Shown in pieces: positions 1 to 10,575 of a stretch of 64,000 bases of DNA (within the stretch, counting starts at the first letter, position 1; each line of letters opens with the position of its first letter). Below the pieces are notes generated by a model. That model ran no database searches. It saw only the letters and a program-made list of their open reading frames with translations, and was not told the origin of the DNA. Position numbers and translations under genes: made by a program. The DNA is from JASGDN01 sp049840815. Its GTDB lineage: Bacteria; Chloroflexota; Chloroflexia; Thermomicrobiales; UBA6265. The stretch is from the NCBI GenBank assembly GCA_049840815.1, contig JASGJI010000019.1:407028-471027 (forward strand), read 5' to 3'.

Positions 1-1
1 G

Positions 2-715
2 GTCTATATTCTCGGCCCCCAGCCATACGGGAACCTCTATGCTATTAACGCAGATGATGGTACAGAGTTTTGGCGCTTTAGCGTTGATGGAGATTCTTCG
101 CCTGTCGTCTCAGATGGAGTAGTCTATGTGGGAAGTTCTAGTCGAACGATCTATGCCCTCAATGCAGCAGATGGTACCGAACGATGGAGTCTTGAACTGG
201 ATGGATCCTTCTATTCGTCGCCGTCTGTTTCAGGCGGTTATCTGTACGCCAGCTATAAGTCTGGAAGTATCAGAGACGAAATACCAACTGCCGTGAATGT
301 CATTGCATTGGACAAAGAGACAGGAATTGAGGAGTGGAAATTTACTGACGATCGGACTTCAAGTGATATTCACTCGTCGCCGGTAATCTCTAGCGGGACG
401 ATTTATGTTAGTGGTGGATCAAAAGACGGCATAGGGTACTTGTATGCACTGGGAGCGCGAGTTTCACGACTTAGCATCGGTGGCACCGCACGGGTGACGG
501 AGAAGGCTTCCCTTCGCGGCGGCCCGGCACCAACAGCGGTTGAACGAAAAGAACTGAAGAAGGACACGACCGTAACGATCACGGGCGAATCGGTCAGGAC
601 GAACGATGTCGTCTGGTGGCCGGTGACGGTGGACGAGACCGGCGATCAGGGGTGGGTCGAGGCGTCGAAGTTGGAGCCGCTGACCAGCGGGCCGGAGCCG
701 ACGGCCACCGCGTAG
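2..715 (+). CDS. PQQ-like beta-propeller protein with C-terminal bacterial SH3 domain (5' partial)
   Basis: The reading frame is open from base 2, so the start lies left of the window; 237 residues are visible. The first ~150 residues carry propeller blades of the PQQ/YVTN type (GNLYAINADDGTEFW, RTIYALNAADGTERW, VNVIALDKETGIEEW), each a strand with Gly-Thr-x-x-Trp. Residues ~158-225 form an SH3-like module ending WWPVTVDETGDQGWVEA, very like the SH3 repeats of the M23 peptidase at 18913. It is probably an extracytoplasmic protein, but the signal peptide would be outside the window. The propeller half is clearly AT-richer than the SH3 half, which may mean a recent domain fusion or a repetitive, differently evolving segment. 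Substrate or partner unknown. Confidence 0.75.
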   Translation, partial: VYILGPQPYGNLYAINADDGTEFWRFSVDGDSSPVVSDGVVYVGSSSRTIYALNAADGTERWSLELDGSFYSSPSVSGGYLYASYKSGSIRDEIPTAVNVIALDKETGIEEWKFTDDRTSSDIHSSPVISSGTIYVSGGSKDGIGYLYALGARVSRLSIGGTARVTEKASLRGGPAPTAVERKELKKDTTVTITGESVRTNDVVWWPVTVDETGDQGWVEASKLEPLTSGPEPTATA

Positions 716-739
716 GCTTGCGGGAGCATACCCATCCTC

Positions 740-764
740 GGACCGACACGGGGTCGGTCCCTAC
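740..764. repeat. Dispersed palindrome, GACCGACAC..GTCGGTC family
   Basis: The spacer between the PQQ gene and the VOC gene holds GACCGACACGGGGTCGGTC followed by CCTACG. The same unit recurs near 26001-26040 and twice at 44137-44200, always between genes. See the finding on dispersed palindromes. Confidence 0.7.
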
Positions 765-831
765 GGAAGGACGTAATCCCCGTGTTGGCCCGGTTACGCA
801 ACGCCCAAGAACACCGAGGAGACGACTGCCG

Positions 832-1242
832 ATGAACGGAAACGACGTCCGGGTAGGTGCCTGCGTCTACGCCGCCGACATGGACATCATGGTCCCCTTC
901 TACCGGGACATCCTGGGACTCAGGACCGATTGGGACGGCGGCGATTTCGCCGAGTTCGAGACGGCCAGCGGTGCCCTCGCCCTGTTCATGTACAGCCGGA
1001 AGCGGTTCGCCGAGGCGATCGGCGAGGCTTACATCCCGCCGCAGGGCATCAACCAGACGTTCGAGATCGCCCTCTGGCTGCCCAGCTTCGCCGATGTGGA
1101 TGCGGAATACGCGCGGCTCTCGACGCTGGATGTCCGGTTCCCGACCGGCGAACCCATCACCTACCCGTTCGGCATCCGTAACTTCTACGTCGCCGATCCC
1201 GAGGGCAACCTGCTCGAAATCGGCAGCACCCGCGAGACGTAA
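832..1242 (+). CDS. VOC (glyoxalase/bleomycin-resistance/dioxygenase) family protein
   Basis: A 136-aa protein, one vicinal-oxygen-chelate unit. The N-terminal VYAADMDIMVPFYRDILGL and C-terminal NFYVADPEGNLLEI strands are the hallmark beta-alpha-beta-beta-beta halves of the fold. The ATG at 832 follows GAGGAGACGACTGCCG, a good ribosome-binding site; the longer open frame upstream lacks one. Substrate cannot be told: the metal ligands expected near residue 5 (His) and in the middle strand are not canonical, while the final Glu (NLLEI) is present. It converges with the Nudix gene on the other strand, overlapping it by 58 bp. Confidence 0.8.
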   Translation: MNGNDVRVGACVYAADMDIMVPFYRDILGLRTDWDGGDFAEFETASGALALFMYSRKRFAEAIGEAYIPPQGINQTFEIALWLPSFADVDAEYARLSTLDVRFPTGEPITYPFGIRNFYVADPEGNLLEIGSTRET

Positions 1243-1631
1243 TCCGGCACCAGATTGATCGCGTCCAGCGCCTCCCGCGTCACCGGGATGCGCACCACCT
1301 CGTACGTCCCACGCGCCGGGTCGGGATCGTCCAGTTCCGGGCCGTGACGGAGCGAGCGGTCCATCGAGACCAACGTCGCGGCGAACAGGTGCGTCGTCAC
1401 GCCGTCATCCGTCCATGTCGCGACGACCTCCCCGAGCGTCGCTTCCGCACCCAGCTCCTCGCGCAGTTCGCGACGGAGCGCGTCCTCCAGCGAGGCGTCG
1501 TCGGACTCCAGGCCGCCGCCGGGCGTCACCCAGTACGGCGCGCGTCCGGGGCGTTCCCGACGGATGAGGACGAGGCAGCCGTCCGCATCGCGGAGCAGCG
1601 CCCGCACTGAGACGTTTGTTCGCGTTCCCAT
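1185..1631 (-). CDS. Nudix hydrolase
   Basis: 148 aa. The Nudix box is visible as GGLESDDA followed by RRELREELGA, matching G-x5-E-x7-REUxEExGU except that the first Glu is Ala; the REUxEE metal-binding part is intact. Such enzymes cleave nucleoside diphosphates linked to another moiety; the substrate is not predictable here. The ATG at 1631 was chosen because GGAGGGGATTG lies directly before it; a GTG at 1652 in the same frame has no clear site. The 3' end overlaps the convergent VOC gene. Confidence 0.85.
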   Translation of the reverse strand: MGTRTNVSVRALLRDADGCLVLIRRERPGRAPYWVTPGGGLESDDASLEDALRRELREELGAEATLGEVVATWTDDGVTTHLFAATLVSMDRSLRHGPELDDPDPARGTYEVVRIPVTREALDAINLVPDYVSRVLPISSRLPSGSAT

Positions 1632-1781
1632 CAATCCCCTCCGCCTGTCCACCCGGCCCCGACCGTCCGGGCATGCGCAACGGCGGCCAGTATCGCAGGC
1701 CGCCGTTGTGACGTGTCGGTCCGGAGGACGGACGACGCATCGCGATCGACGCGCCGTCCGTGGCTCTCGTTCGAAGCTCCG

Positions 1782-3605
1782 CTACTGGACCGGCTTGATC
1801 GTGTTGATCCAGAGCGGCGAGCACCGGTGCCAGAACGCCGTATTGATGTACGGGTTGTTCTCGTCCGGGAAGTTCGTCCAGTACGTCGAGTTCGTCGGGA
1901 TGCGGTGGAACCACTGCGCGAGCTGCACGTCTGGCAAGTCCTTCACCCAGATCGTCATCGCCTCCTTGAAGAGTTCGGCAACCTTGTCCGAACCTTCCTC
2001 GGTGACGGCCATCTCGTCGACGAGCTTGTCGTAGTCCGCATTCACCCAACGATAGGGCTGTTGGGCGCGTTGGCCGGTCGGCAGCGAGTAGCGGCTGTGG
2101 TAGAGGTTCAGGGTGAAGTAGGGGTCGCGGACGGAGCCGCCGTGACCGAAGATGAAGGCGTCGATGTCGCCGGTGTAGACCGTATCGGCGAATTCGTTGC
2201 CGATCGCGTTCTTGAACGAGGCATCGAATCCGGCCTGGATCAGCAACTGGGTCAGGATTGGCGCGATGTCCTGGAAGAGCGTCAGGCTGGTGATGACCAT
2301 TGTGAACTTCTGGCCATCCTTCTCCCAGAAGCCATCGCCATTCTTCGCCCAACCCTTGCCCTGCATCTTCTCGTCGACCTTGTCCTGGCCGGATTCGCTG
2401 ATCTGGTCCTGCAGGTCCTTGATCTGGTCCATGTAGGCGACCAGCGACGGGAAGTTCGGATACGGCAGCAACGACTTCTCGCTCGCGCCCTTGTAGGCGA
2501 ACTGGATCAGCTTGTCGCGGTCGATCGCGTAGTTGATCGCCCAGCGGATGTCCGGATCGTCATACGGGGCCTTCATGCAGTTGAAGCCGAGGCCGATCGG
2601 CCACCAGTCACGATAGCCATATGGCGGGTTCGTGCCCGTCCAGGTCTTGATGGCCGGGTTCTGCTTCTGGATGGCCTGGATGTTGTCCGGCCGGAGGTCG
2701 ATGGAGAGGTCGTCCTCGTTCGCGATGGCGAGCTGGACCATCTTCGTCTCGTCCGCGCCGGGGATGATGAGGATGCGCTGCGGTTCCGGCAGCGCGTGGA
2801 AGCCGGTCTTGGCCGCCCACCAGTCATCGTTGCGGTCGTAGATGCGCTGCTCGCCGGAGGTCTGCACCATCTTCCATGCGCCGGTCGTGACCGGCAGGCC
2901 CTTCGCGATGTCGAGGAAGGTGTAGGTGGTGGGGTCTTCCTTCTCCCAGATGTGCTTCGGCACAATGATCATGCCGATGTCGAAGTGGTAGGTGAAGAAC
3001 TGGGTGAGGAAGCGCGGATTCGGCTCGTTGAGCGTGATCGTGGTGGTGAGCTTGTCGGTGGAGACCGCTTCCTTCACCCACTTGGTCATGTCGATCGACC
3101 AGCTCAGTTGCGGTGCGTACTTCTTCAGCATGTCGATCGTGAAGACGACATCATCGGAGGTGTACGGCTGGCCATCGTTCCAGGTGACGCCGTCGCGCCA
3201 GTTGATGACGACCTCGGTGAAGTCGTCGTTGTACTTGAAGGCCGTTGCCAGCCACGGGATCAGCCCGTTCTCGCAGTCCATGCCCTCCGGACCGCAGACG
3301 GAATCGGTGTTGTAGGCGTTGTAGTAGAACGCCGGCTCGAAGTTGTAGGGGAAGCCGGTGCTGGTGGAGATGCCCGGCACATAGGGGTTGAAGGTGGTGG
3401 CATCGGTGATCTGGACGGCGGTGATGCCGAAGATCAGCGTGCGGTTGCGTGGCACGTCCTTCAGCTGGCCGCTGTCCTGGGCGGCGATGACCGAGGCGGG
3501 CAGCGGGATGTCGAGCAGCATGCCGCCGACGGCCGCGCCAGCGGCCCCCTTCAGCAGGTTGCGGCGGGAGAAAGGCGCGTTGAACTTTTCAGCGATGTCG
3601 GTCAC
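1782..3605 (-). CDS. ABC transporter substrate-binding protein, family 5 (peptide/nickel type)
   Basis: 607 aa, normal for SBP_bac_5 proteins. Residues 13-20 (SRRNLLKG) plus the following hydrophobic stretch are a twin-arginine signal, so the protein is exported folded; no lipobox Cys is evident. The body has the family landmarks: a VVINWRDGVTWNDGQPYTSD segment and DIRWAINYAIDRDKLIQFAY in the lobe that closes over ligand. GTG start at 3605 with GAGG upstream. It is the last gene of the minus-strand importer set (permeases 7662 and 6593, ATPases 5682 and 4732), separated from oppF by 218 bp, so it may also have its own promoter. Ligand is probably an oligopeptide or glycoside; sequence alone does not decide. 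Confidence 0.9.
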   Translation of the reverse strand: MTDIAEKFNAPFSRRNLLKGAAGAAVGGMLLDIPLPASVIAAQDSGQLKDVPRNRTLIFGITAVQITDATTFNPYVPGISTSTGFPYNFEPAFYYNAYNTDSVCGPEGMDCENGLIPWLATAFKYNDDFTEVVINWRDGVTWNDGQPYTSDDVVFTIDMLKKYAPQLSWSIDMTKWVKEAVSTDKLTTTITLNEPNPRFLTQFFTYHFDIGMIIVPKHIWEKEDPTTYTFLDIAKGLPVTTGAWKMVQTSGEQRIYDRNDDWWAAKTGFHALPEPQRILIIPGADETKMVQLAIANEDDLSIDLRPDNIQAIQKQNPAIKTWTGTNPPYGYRDWWPIGLGFNCMKAPYDDPDIRWAINYAIDRDKLIQFAYKGASEKSLLPYPNFPSLVAYMDQIKDLQDQISESGQDKVDEKMQGKGWAKNGDGFWEKDGQKFTMVITSLTLFQDIAPILTQLLIQAGFDASFKNAIGNEFADTVYTGDIDAFIFGHGGSVRDPYFTLNLYHSRYSLPTGQRAQQPYRWVNADYDKLVDEMAVTEEGSDKVAELFKEAMTIWVKDLPDVQLAQWFHRIPTNSTYWTNFPDENNPYINTAFWHRCSPLWINTIKPVQ

Positions 3606-3823
3606 GGTTCAATCCTCGTACCGTCGTGGGACGGGATGCGACGTGGGGCACGTCGTTCATGAACGGTTGGTCACTGGTCCCGGTTCTCTCCGTGCGGGCT
3701 CTGCGCTGCGTCGCCATTCCTCCCTTCGCGTTGGTGTCCCGGATTGCTCCGCGGACGATTCCGGATGAGGCGATCACCGGTGGGGTTACGGTCCGGAACG
3801 GAGTTCCCATCGCTGGCCGCTGC

Positions 3824-4732
3824 TCATGAGGCGCTCGGGGCCGATTCCCGGCGATTGAGGATGGGCGGCATCGTGAAGGTGGCGGGATCGGGCGGGGTCT
3901 CGTCGCCCCAGCGCATGGATGGGTCCGGCCAGGGGATCGAGGAGACGAGCAGCTTCGTGTAGGGGTGTTGCGGGTCCTTGATCACCGGCACGACATCGCC
4001 CGATTCCACGACGTTGCCCTTGTAGAGCACCAGGATGTCGTCGCTCACCTGATAGGCGGTGGTCAGGTCGTGGGTGATGTAGAGGAAGGAGATGCCGTAG
4101 CTGTCGTGCAGATCGCGCAGGGTGCCGAGGATCGACGCGCGGAGGGAGGCATCGACCATCGAGACCGGCTCGTCCGCAATGATGACTTTCGGCTTGAGCA
4201 GCAACGCGCGGGCGACCGTGATACGTTGGCGTTGGCCACCGGAGAGTTGATGCGGATAGCGCCCGAGCGTGACGCGCGGATCGAGTCCGACGGCGACGAG
4301 GGCTTCCTCCATCATGGCGTGGGCCTGCGCCTTCGACGTGGCGAGCTTAAACTTCCGGATCGGCACGTCCAGCAGGTGATCGACTTTGTAGAACGGGTTG
4401 TAGACCTCGAAGGGGTCCTGGAAGACGGCCTGCACATCATGCCGATAGGCACGGGATTCCGCGCCTCCGAGCGAGGCGATGTTCTGGCCGCGATACAGGA
4501 TCTCCCCCTGCGTCGGGTGCTGGAATCCCAGCAGCAGGCGGGCGAACGTCGTCTTGCCGCTGCCGCTCTCCCCGACGAGGGAGGTGAAGATCGGCTTGTC
4601 CTCCGGAATCGCGAAGGTCATGTCGTTGAGCGCGATCGTGCCGCCCTTCTCCGGATTGCCGAAGATCTGGCTGACGTTGCGCATCTCCAGCAGGTTCGCT
4701 CCGGATCGCGCCGGTTGGGCGTGTTGGCTCAT
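3824..4732 (-). CDS. Oligopeptide-type ABC transporter ATPase, OppF/DppF-like
   Basis: 302 aa. Walker A GESGSGKT at residues 54-61, ABC signature LSGGQRQR at 163-170, Walker B VIIADEP at 183-189, and the C-terminal HPYTKLLVSSIP extension typical of OppD/F proteins. It powers uptake with the OppD-like partner encoded just upstream; the two frames overlap by ATGA (4729-4732), indicating translational coupling. The acidic after Walker B is E, as required, but the following residues read EPVSMVDAS instead of the usual EPTSALD. Confidence 0.9.
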   Translation of the reverse strand: MSQHAQPARSGANLLEMRNVSQIFGNPEKGGTIALNDMTFAIPEDKPIFTSLVGESGSGKTTFARLLLGFQHPTQGEILYRGQNIASLGGAESRAYRHDVQAVFQDPFEVYNPFYKVDHLLDVPIRKFKLATSKAQAHAMMEEALVAVGLDPRVTLGRYPHQLSGGQRQRITVARALLLKPKVIIADEPVSMVDASLRASILGTLRDLHDSYGISFLYITHDLTTAYQVSDDILVLYKGNVVESGDVVPVIKDPQHPYTKLLVSSIPWPDPSMRWGDETPPDPATFTMPPILNRRESAPSAS

Positions 4733-5682
4733 GAGGTCGCCTCCTGGGCTTCGGTGGCGGCGATGTTCGCGGCGGTGGCGGCATCGGAGGCCGATCGCGC
4801 CTTGCGGAATGCGCCGCGCTCGGTCAGCGTCGGCAGGCTGGAGATCAGCATCTGGGTATAGGGGTGTTTCGGCGCGGTGAAGATGTTCTGGATGGTATCG
4901 ACCTCCACGAGCTTGCCGCGATACATCACCCCGACGCGATCGACGAACTGGGCGAGCAGGCCCATGTCGTGCCCGACGAAGAGGACGCTGGCGCCGATCA
5001 GGTCCTGCACGTGTCCCAGTGTCTCCATGACCCGCCGTTGCACCACCACGTCGAGCGCCGAGGTCGGCTCGTCGGCGATGATCAGGTTCGGGGCGAGTGT
5101 GATGGAGAGCGCGATGCAGACGCGCTGCTTCATGCCGCCACTGAGTTCATGCGGGTAGAGCTTCGCGGCGGAGACTGGCAGGCCGACCATCGTCAGCAGC
5201 TCGTTCATGCGCTCCGCGATCTCCGCCTTGGTCGCCTTCTCGTTGTGGGCGAGGATGCTGTCCTCGAAGTGGTCGCGCACGCGGCGGACCGGGTTCAGCG
5301 AATTCATCGACCCTTGCGGGATCATCGAGACGGCGGAGAGGCGCATCTCCCGCATCTGCTCGGTTGAGAGCGTCGCCATGTCGATGGTGCCGCCATCCCG
5401 GTGGAGCAGGATGCGGCCGGAAACGATCTTCCCCGGCGGCTTGATCATCCGCATGATCGCCAGCGCGGTGGTCGACTTGCCGGAGCCGGATTCGCCGACG
5501 AGCCCGAAGCGCTCGCCCTTGTTCAACGTGAAGGAGACGCCGTTCACGGCATTGAAGTCGCCACGGTCGGTGGGGAACTGCACGCGCAGGTCCTCGACGG
5601 TGAGCACCGGTTCGTTCGTGAGCGAGCGGCGCGGCGTGCTGCCGGTCGCTGCGGGAGTGGGTGCGGTTGGCACTGCGCTCAT
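4729..5682 (-). CDS. Oligopeptide-type ABC transporter ATPase, OppD/DppD-like
   Basis: 317 aa. Walker A GESGSGKS at residues 63-70, signature LSGGMKQR, Walker B LIIADEPTSALD, and the HPYTQMLISSLP tail. The ATG at 5682 was preferred over a GTG-type extension to 5793 because it has a GGAGG-AAAGG region upstream and overlaps the permease stop by ATGA (5679-5682). Partner of the OppF-like ATPase in the heterodimeric engine of the importer. Confidence 0.9.
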   Translation of the reverse strand: MSAVPTAPTPAATGSTPRRSLTNEPVLTVEDLRVQFPTDRGDFNAVNGVSFTLNKGERFGLVGESGSGKSTTALAIMRMIKPPGKIVSGRILLHRDGGTIDMATLSTEQMREMRLSAVSMIPQGSMNSLNPVRRVRDHFEDSILAHNEKATKAEIAERMNELLTMVGLPVSAAKLYPHELSGGMKQRVCIALSITLAPNLIIADEPTSALDVVVQRRVMETLGHVQDLIGASVLFVGHDMGLLAQFVDRVGVMYRGKLVEVDTIQNIFTAPKHPYTQMLISSLPTLTERGAFRKARSASDAATAANIAATEAQEATS

Positions 5683-6593
5683 GCGTCGGCCTTTCGGAGG
5701 CGGGGATTCGCGATTTCGTCGAGTCCGGCGCTCATCAGGAAGAGGCTGAGGAAGAGGATGATGATCAGGGCGATCGGCATCACGATCCACCACCAGAGTC
5801 CCCGGATGACGGCGTTGTAGGTGATGCTCCAGTAGATCGTCATGCCCAGGGTCGGTTCGTTCTGCGGCCCGAGTCCGAGGGCTTCAAGACCGATGGAGGC
5901 GAGGATCGCCGCGGAGACGGAGCCGACGAAACTTGCCGCGAGGAAGGGCAGCAGGTTCGGCATGATCTCGCGGAAGATGATCTCCGGGGTGCGCATGCCG
6001 GAGAGCTTCGCCATCTGGATGTAGGCGCGTTCCCGCAGGCTGAGTACTTGCGACCGGATGGTGCGTGCTGGCCACATCCACGCCAGCGCCGCGACGACGA
6101 GGCCCATCGTCTGCACGCTGATCGAGCCCTTGATCGATGCGGCGACGGTGATGAGCACGACGAGTCCCGGCACCGTGAGCAGGATGTCGCAGATGCCGCG
6201 AATCAGCAGGTCCACCCAACCACCCAGATACCCGGCGGTGAGGCCGAGAATGGTGCCGATGAAAATGGCGACCACCCCGGCGATCAACCCGACCTGCAAT
6301 GTCAGCGGCAACCCGACGACCGCCACGGCGAGCAGGTTGCGTCCCTGGTCGTCGGTGCCGAAGGGGTACTCGCGGGAGGGTGCGGAGACCGGCATCGCGG
6401 ACATCGGGGCGGCGTCCTTGGTGTTCACGAAGAGTGGCCCGAGGAACGAGAACGCCAGGAGTGAGAGGAACATCAACGCCCCGACCACGAGTTTCGGATT
6501 GCGCCGGAGGTACTTGATCGTGGTTCGTCGCCGGATTTCCGAATCGGGCGGCGCGTTGACGAGTTGTTCCTCAACCTGCATTGCCAGATCCAT
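5679..6593 (-). CDS. ABC transporter permease, OppC/DppC-like
   Basis: 304 aa with about six membrane segments; the first follows a basic cytoplasmic N-terminus (RRTTIKYLRRNPK). The BPD_transp_1 coupling loop is visible around YIQMAKLSGMRTPEIIFREI. OppC-type N-terminal domain (first membrane span then a long loop with YPFGTDDQGRNL) is present. Start ATG at 6593 with GGAGGTG upstream. Second permease of the operon, 73 bp after the OppB-like gene. Confidence 0.9.
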   Translation of the reverse strand: MDLAMQVEEQLVNAPPDSEIRRRTTIKYLRRNPKLVVGALMFLSLLAFSFLGPLFVNTKDAAPMSAMPVSAPSREYPFGTDDQGRNLLAVAVVGLPLTLQVGLIAGVVAIFIGTILGLTAGYLGGWVDLLIRGICDILLTVPGLVVLITVAASIKGSISVQTMGLVVAALAWMWPARTIRSQVLSLRERAYIQMAKLSGMRTPEIIFREIMPNLLPFLAASFVGSVSAAILASIGLEALGLGPQNEPTLGMTIYWSITYNAVIRGLWWWIVMPIALIIILFLSLFLMSAGLDEIANPRLRKADA

Positions 6594-6666
6594 GAATCTT
6601 CACCTCCGGGAGTCGCAGGCGCCGCGTTTCGGCGCGCGGATGAACGAAACCGAGCGTGCGATGGGG

Positions 6667-7662
6667 TCAGACGCGGATGCGCGGGTCGAGCAGCGGATAC
6701 ATGAGGTCGACCACGAGCGTGGCGAGCGCAATGGTGAGGATGACCATGAAGACGACGCCATAGATGATGAAATAGTCGGCGGTCTGGATGGCGTTGTAGA
6801 GGAGCGACCCGACACCGGGGTAGGTGAAGACGACCTCCACGATCAGGGCGCCGGAGACGACGTGCCCGAGGGAGAGCGCCAGCGCCGTCACCTGCGGCAG
6901 CATGGCGTTGCGGAGGGCGTAGCGGCTGAAGATCGTCTTGTCCTTCAGGCCGCGTGCCTCGGCGAAGGTCATGTAGTCTTCGCCGCTGGTGGTCACCATC
7001 ATGGCGCGGATGCCGATCGCCCAGGAGCCGATGGCCGCGAGGATGATGGAAAGCGCTGGCAGGATCGAGTGCCGGATGACATCCCACGCGAAGTGCCACG
7101 ACCATTGCGGCAGTGTCCCGGCCTGGTAGCCGCCGGAGAGGGGGAACCACTTCAGGGTGAAGGCGAAGATATAGACGAGGATGAGCGCGAGCAGGTAGTA
7201 GGGGATCGCCGCGAGGGTGAGCATCGGGGCGAGGAACCATTCGAGGATCTTCGGCGACTTTGGCCAGGCGATGAGTGCGCCGAGGATGGTGCCGATCGCG
7301 AATGAAAGGATCGTCGTGACCGTGAGCAGGCCGATGGTCCATGGCAGGGCGCGCATGATGAGATCAATCGCGCGGTTCGGGAAGAAGGAAAGCGAGTATC
7401 CGAAGTCGAAATGGATGGTATCCCAGAGGTAGTTGAGATATTGCTGCCACAGGGGCTTGTCCAGGCCGAATTTCGCCTGGTAGGCCTTCACCATTTCCTC
7501 GACGCCGGATTGCTGGAAGCCACCCTGGGTCATCATGGCGAAGAGCCGGGAGCGGACGGGATCGCCGGGGGCGAGGCGGGGGAGGAAGAAGTTGAGCGTC
7601 GCCGCTCCCCACACCACGACAAAGAACAGCCCAATACGCTGCAAGACGTACTTGAGGTTCAT
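6667..7662 (-). CDS. ABC transporter permease, OppB/DppB-like
   Basis: 331 aa. N-terminus KYVLQRIGLFFVVVWGAATL is the standard OppB first membrane helix; the coupling loop reads EDYMTFAEARGLKDKTIF; six helices expected. The ATG at 7662 (MNLKYVLQ) has GGAGGGATC just upstream and is preferred to a longer frame from 7740. It is the first gene of the importer operon, so the operon promoter should lie in 7663-7960. Confidence 0.9.
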   Translation of the reverse strand: MNLKYVLQRIGLFFVVVWGAATLNFFLPRLAPGDPVRSRLFAMMTQGGFQQSGVEEMVKAYQAKFGLDKPLWQQYLNYLWDTIHFDFGYSLSFFPNRAIDLIMRALPWTIGLLTVTTILSFAIGTILGALIAWPKSPKILEWFLAPMLTLAAIPYYLLALILVYIFAFTLKWFPLSGGYQAGTLPQWSWHFAWDVIRHSILPALSIILAAIGSWAIGIRAMMVTTSGEDYMTFAEARGLKDKTIFSRYALRNAMLPQVTALALSLGHVVSGALIVEVVFTYPGVGSLLYNAIQTADYFIIYGVVFMVILTIALATLVVDLMYPLLDPRIRV

Positions 7663-7968
7663 GATCCCTCCGGAATGGCGGCGCACCCGAATCCCCGTCG
7701 ACGCGGTGTCGCGCGGGAGAGCCGGGAACGCCATGCGCAACGCGCGAACGCGATCCGTGCTGGAAGTCCTCTATGCGATTTCGATAGTGGCATGATGCTA
7801 GCACATGGAACCCACTGACCACAATGAGCCAGCGGGCATCCGGGTATCCCGCGGATGGGGCAATGGGGGTGCCCAGGAGACCGCGTCTCCCAATCCCGGA
7901 GGCGCGGTCCGTGTGGCACCGCCTCTGTCTGCGAGAACGCGCCGAGGCGGTCACGGAGACGGGCGGAC

Positions 7969-8014
7969 ACACACGACAGGGCGGCCATCGTGCGATGGCC
8001 GCCCTGTCGTGTGT
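7969..8014 (-). terminator. Perfect 22-bp stem-loop downstream of clpX
   Basis: Left arm 7969-7990 and right arm 7993-8014 are exact reverse complements (core GACAGGGCGGCCATCG) with a two-base centre. It lies 24 bp after the clpX stop and before the importer operon's promoter. No T-run follows on either strand, so it may end transcription, protect the clpX mRNA 3' end, or be a cruciform. Confidence 0.65.
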
Positions 8015-8037
8015 CGTGTCCGGGTTGGGGTGAGGCG

Positions 8038-9282
<1,245 letters not shown>

Positions 9283-9399
9283 CCGAACACCTCGTGAACG
9301 TGTTGCTGACGGGCGCACCACATCGTGCCCGCCGCTGGTCGAGGCGATGCCTGGGAATCCGGCGCGGAGGGGATTGCGCGCCCTCCGCGCCGCGAATCG

Positions 9400-10044
9400 T
9401 CAGGATCGCGAACCGTTGAGACCGGAGCCGCCGGGAATGGCAAGCTCGGCGGGATACAGCACTTCGTCGATCAGGCCGTAGTCCCGGGCCTCCTCGGCGG
9501 TCATGTAGTAGTCGCGCTGGGTGTCGGCCTTCACCTTCTCGAAGGTCTGGCCGGAGTGGACGGCGAGGATCTCGGTGAGGGTGTTGATGACCGCGAAGGT
9601 CTCCTTTGCCTGCACTTCGAGATCGGGGATGTTGCCCCGGAAGCCGCCGGACCCCTGATGGATCATGATGCGGGAATTCGGCAGGGCGTAGCGCTTGCCA
9701 TGCTCACCGGCGGCGAGGAGGACGGCGGCCATGCTGGCGCCCATGCCCATGCAGAAGGTCTGGACATTGGCGCGGACCATCCGCATGGTGTCGTAGATGG
9801 CGAGACCGGCGTAGACGGCACCGCCCGGGGAGTTGATGTAGAGCTTGATGTCCTGTTCGGGATCGTCGTGGTCGAGGAAGAGCATCTGGGCAATGATGAG
9901 GTTGGCGACCTGGTCGTCAACCGGGGTGCCGAGGAAGATGATGCGATCCTTGAGCAGCCGGGAGTAGATGTCGAAGGCGCGTTCGCCGCGATTCGTGCTC
10001 TCGACGACCATCGGCACGAGATTCTCGATCTTCGGGATTTCCAT
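9400..10044 (-). CDS. clpP: ATP-dependent Clp protease proteolytic subunit ClpP
   Basis: 214 aa, normal for ClpP. Catalytic triad visible: Ser104 in MGASMAAVLLAAG, His129 in SRIMIHQ, Asp178 in TQRDYYMTAEE. Forms the tetradecameric serine protease chamber for ClpX. ATG at 10044 (MEIPKIENLVP) has AAAGGG upstream; the longer frame to 10254 lacks ClpP homology in its extension. Trigger factor, usually directly upstream, is here separated by ~6 kb holding the methyltransferase and the giant acidic protein. Confidence 0.95.
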   Translation of the reverse strand: MEIPKIENLVPMVVESTNRGERAFDIYSRLLKDRIIFLGTPVDDQVANLIIAQMLFLDHDDPEQDIKLYINSPGGAVYAGLAIYDTMRMVRANVQTFCMGMGASMAAVLLAAGEHGKRYALPNSRIMIHQGSGGFRGNIPDLEVQAKETFAVINTLTEILAVHSGQTFEKVKADTQRDYYMTAEEARDYGLIDEVLYPAELAIPGGSGLNGSRS

Positions 10045-10272
10045 TCGTGTGTACCCTTTTCGTCGTTGGGCGGCTGGACGATGCTCGCATGTGGAGCGCT
10101 TGCATGGTGGTGTTCGCGACCGGGGCGAGCGTGCGTCGGATGCGTGACATCGACGTGCCATACGTCTGGTTGGGAGGAACGTCCCACCGCACCGAGAACG
10201 AATGCAATGATAATGCGTGCGTCGAGGCGGATACCTGCCCAAAGGGCGTATCAACGAACCATGAACGGGCGG

Positions 10273-10281
10273 ATTCTAGCA
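10273..10281 (-). promoter_or_regulatory. Candidate extended -10 for clpP
   Basis: On the minus strand the bases read TGCTAGAAT, an extended -10 (TGn-TAGAAT). It sits about 230 bp before the clpP ATG; no good -35 is seen. Weak evidence from sequence alone. Confidence 0.3.
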
Positions 10282-10519
10282 TGCCTTCCGTATTCCGGCG
10301 GGCGGGAACTGGCTTCGCGCGGGCATTCCACGCAGCGAGATCGACCGGCCCGTTGCTCGCCGTTCGCGACACCAGCGGATGGATTCCGTCCGAACCCGGA
10401 ATAGGAATCCGTTCCCGTAGCGGGTCAGTTTGTCTGACCCATCCGGCGAAGCCGGATCCTTGCACCTGCCGTTGCCGGATATTGGCTTGGTGGTTGCCTC
10501 CGACGGTATCGAACCCGGC

Positions 10520-10553
10520 CCTTGTGGCCGCCGTTTTCAGGGCGGCCACAAGG
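10520..10553 (-). terminator. Stem-loop after the THUMP-like methyltransferase gene
   Basis: CCTTGTGGCCGCC (10520-10532) pairs perfectly with GGCGGCCACAAGG (10541-10553) around an 8-base loop, 23 bp beyond the methyltransferase stop. No T-run; likely transcription end of the tig-side block. Confidence 0.65.
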
Positions 10554-10575
10554 ACCGCTTCTACGGACAGGGATT

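Larger units (their letters stand above)
10045..10575. other. Intergenic region upstream of clpP
   Basis: 531 bp with no convincing gene. Holds a candidate clpP promoter (10273-10281) and the methyltransferase stem-loop (10520-10553). A short TCCGGCGAAGCCGGA hairpin lies at 10442-10456. No CIRCE element or tRNA seen. Confidence 0.6.

Noticed and set aside
3600..3640. GGTTCAATCC resembling a tRNA T-loop
   Set aside because: No acceptor, D or anticodon stems can be formed around it; it is the region just upstream of the GTG start of the binding-protein gene.
1713..3662. 649-aa plus-strand ORF opposite the binding-protein gene
   Set aside because: It is an antisense frame of the Tat-exported binding protein, which has clear family motifs.
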